A DNA stretch of 7,452 nt from the NCBI GenBank assembly GCA_030043495.1, contig JASHXO010000147.1, positions 1 through 7,452 on the forward strand, given 5' to 3'. The translations under genes were made by a program, and so were the position numbers. Source of the stretch: Candidatus Rhabdochlamydia sp. (GTDB lineage Bacteria; Chlamydiota; Chlamydiia; Chlamydiales; Rhabdochlamydiaceae). This document shows positions 5,628 to 7,452 of this stretch, piece after piece. Each line of letters starts with the position of its first letter. Positions within the stretch are counted from its first letter, which is position 1. The notes below the pieces were generated by a model. That model saw only the letters and a program-made list of their open reading frames with translations. It searched no databases and was not told the DNA's origin.

Positions 5628-7452
5628 AAGCACCTAAATTCTCACATCCCAGCGGAATCAAATGGGAAAGGGGGTCTTCAACGCCTCTAGGAGTCAGCCG
5701 CATAGGCAAAGGCATTAATTTTGCCCTCTTTTCTCAACACGCTACAGAAGTAAAGCTGTGCTTATTTTCCCCTCATACAAATCACCCTTTTGCGGAAATC
5801 CTTTTCGATCCAGAACTCAATAAAACAGGCCATATCTGGCATATTTTGCTTAAAGATCTTCCAAGCGATCACATTGAATATGGATATAAAATCTCCGGCC
5901 CAATTGGAGATCCAGGCACTGTTTTTGACCCTAAACGCATCCTTTCCGATCCTTATGCAAAAGGACTCAATACAGGCTATCAGTGGGGGCAGAAAGAATA
6001 TTCCAACCCAGCCTATACTCCTCGCGGAAAAATCATCTTAGAGGCGCCTTTCGATTGGCAAAAAGTCCCTCAGCCTAGAATACCGATGGAAGAATTGATC
6101 ATTTATGAAATGCATGTGCGTTCGTTTACCGAGCATATGTCGAGCAAAACCAAAGCGCCAGGCACATTTTTAGGCATCGTTGAAAAAATTCCCCACCTGA
6201 AAAATTTGGGGGTCAATGCAATCGAACTGATGCCGGTTTATGAATTCGATGAAAATAGTAACCATTTCACCAACCCTAAAACAAATCAGCGGCTCAAGAA
6301 CATGTGGGGATATTCCTCAATTAATTTCTTCTCGCCAATGAACAGATTTTCCTCTTCTGGTGATTGGACGGGGGCAATCGACGATTTCCGGACGCTTGTT
6401 AGAGAGATGCACAGAAATGAGATCGAGGTCTTTTTAGATGTTGTCTACAACCATACGGCGGAAGGAAATCAACAAGGGCCCTGGTTTTCGTTCCGCGGTA
6501 TCGATGATCAAGTGTATTACATGCTTAGCCCTGATGGAAAATATCTCGATTTCACAGGGACGGGAAACACCGTGAATGCAAATCATCCCGTTGTCGCTGA
6601 ACTTATTGTCAATTCTTTGCGCTATTGGGTCAATGAGATGCATGTCGACGGATTTCGTTTCGATCTCGCTTCTTGTTTGACCCGAGAGGAAAACGGAACT
6701 CCTCTTGAAAATCCGACCGTGATTCAAAAGATCGATGCCGATCCCGTCTTAGCGGATGTGAAACTTATTGCTGAGGCCTGGGACGCAGTCGGTCTTTATC
6801 AAGTAGGCAGCTTTCCTGGAGGAGGGAGATGGGCAGAATGGAACGGCAAATATCGAGATGTCGTGCGCAGGTTCATTAAAGGGACTGACGATCAAGTCGG
6901 TGAATTTGCCAAAGTCATGGCTGGCTCTCAGGATCTTTATGGCAGAGGAAGAAAACCTTATCACAGCATCAATTTCGTCACAGCACACGATGGATTTACT
7001 TTGCGTGATTTGGTCAGTTACCAAGATAAGCACAATGAAGAAAACGGCGAAGACAACCGCGATGGGGCCAATCAAAATGATAGTTGGAATTGCGGACATG
7101 AAGGTCCAACGAATAACCGCAAAATCGTTCAGCTCCGCGAGCGGCAAATGCGCAACTTCCACACTGCCCTCTTGTTGGCAATTGGCACTCCGATGATCCT
7201 CATGGGAGATGAATATGGTCATACGCGGAATGGCAACAATAATGCGTATTGCCAAGACAATGCACTCAATTGGTTCCTGTGGGATGAACTTGCAAAACAT
7301 GTAGGTTTTGCGCGCTTTCATCGGTTGATAGTCCAATTCCGAAAACAGCATCCCCTGCTTCAACGCAAAGACTTTTTAAAAGATTCCGACGTGGAATGGC
7401 ATGGCCATGTTCCCAGACAACCCAATTGGGATGGAAACAGCCGCTTCCTGGC
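5624..7452 (+). CDS. glgX: Glycogen debranching enzyme GlgX (isoamylase type), 3' end outside the window
   Basis: GlgX cleaves alpha-1,6 branch points of phosphorylase-trimmed glycogen. The frame is open from ATG 5624 to the last base (609 codons visible of roughly 660-690 usual), so most of the protein is here. An in-frame TAG at 5615 excludes a longer start. The N-terminal CBM48-like domain (about 20-130) includes GVSRIGKGINFALFSQHATEV. The GH13 barrel follows, opening near IYEMHVRSF. All four GH13 signature regions are intact: DVVYNH (272-277), GFRFDLAS with nucleophile Asp347, LIAEAWDA with acid/base Glu384, and VTAHDGFTL with Asp456 stabilising the transition state. The segment YYMLSPDGKYLDFTGTGNT is typical of GlgX/TreX-type debranchers rather than branching enzyme. 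It is divergent from slc1. GlgX in Chlamydia is reported to be type III secreted; whether this one is cannot be read from the sequence, though its first residues (MKAPKFSHPSG) lack a Sec signal. No frameshift or missing catalytic residue is seen. Confidence 0.95.
   Translation, partial: MKAPKFSHPSGIKWERGSSTPLGVSRIGKGINFALFSQHATEVKLCLFSPHTNHPFAEILFDPELNKTGHIWHILLKDLPSDHIEYGYKISGPIGDPGTVFDPKRILSDPYAKGLNTGYQWGQKEYSNPAYTPRGKIILEAPFDWQKVPQPRIPMEELIIYEMHVRSFTEHMSSKTKAPGTFLGIVEKIPHLKNLGVNAIELMPVYEFDENSNHFTNPKTNQRLKNMWGYSSINFFSPMNRFSSSGDWTGAIDDFRTLVREMHRNEIEVFLDVVYNHTAEGNQQGPWFSFRGIDDQVYYMLSPDGKYLDFTGTGNTVNANHPVVAELIVNSLRYWVNEMHVDGFRFDLASCLTREENGTPLENPTVIQKIDADPVLADVKLIAEAWDAVGLYQVGSFPGGGRWAEWNGKYRDVVRRFIKGTDDQVGEFAKVMAGSQDLYGRGRKPYHSINFVTAHDGFTLRDLVSYQDKHNEENGEDNRDGANQNDSWNCGHEGPTNNRKIVQLRERQMRNFHTALLLAIGTPMILMGDEYGHTRNGNNNAYCQDNALNWFLWDELAKHVGFARFHRLIVQFRKQHPLLQRKDFLKDSDVEWHGHVPRQPNWDGNSRFL

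Noticed and set aside
6434..6727. 97-codon minus-strand open frame
   Set aside because: Antisense shadow of the glgX region encoding DVVYNH and GFRFD; no independent support.
6749..7363. 204-codon minus-strand open frame
   Set aside because: It lies wholly antisense to glgX, where the plus frame carries the GH13 catalytic motifs. The reverse frame shows no known domain.

Overview
The window most likely comes from a member of the Chlamydiae, probably one of the Chlamydia-related (environmental, amoeba-associated) lineages rather than Chlamydia itself. The strongest evidence is on the right. A CesT/SycE-type secretion chaperone closely resembling chlamydial Slc1 (C. trachomatis CT043) sits next to the glycogen debranching enzyme gene glgX (CT042), a pairing also found in C. 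trachomatis. The DNA is AT-rich with A/T-heavy gaps. A class III adenylate cyclase and a C1q-like secreted protein suggest a larger genome than that of the animal-pathogenic Chlamydiaceae. This assignment rests on recalled protein sequences and gene order, not on a search.

Layout, left to right: (1) the 3' part of a dnaA gene (+), covering the end of the AAA+ domain and the whole DNA-binding domain; (2) an alpha/beta-hydrolase with a complete putative Ser-Asp-His triad and unusual extensions at both ends (+); (3) a small exported protein with a C1q/TNF-like jelly-roll pattern (+); (4) 63 bp further on, a membrane-bound class III adenylate cyclase with a predicted extracytoplasmic sensor, HAMP linker, cyclase domain and short helical tail (+); (5) a strong two-part hairpin between convergent genes; (6) slc1 on the minus strand with a perfect Shine-Dalgarno; (7) a 421-bp divergent control region holding promoters for both flanking genes; (8) glgX (+), which runs off the right edge after 609 codons and has no stop in the window.

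The genes do not form one operon. dnaA and the hydrolase look like separate units. The C1q-like gene and the cyclase may be cotranscribed, since no terminator is visible between them. slc1 and glgX diverge from a shared AT-rich region. Divergent slc1/glgX joins type III secretion to glycogen breakdown, which matters because glycogen enzymes, including GlgX, are reported to be type III secreted in Chlamydia. The most interesting points are that gene pair, the unusual control region before glgX (a palindrome inside the promoter spacer and two tiny upstream frames, one ending in an ATGA overlap with glgX), the C1q-like exported protein beside a sensor cyclase, and the extended hydrolase. I see no mobile element, CRISPR array, rRNA or tRNA gene.
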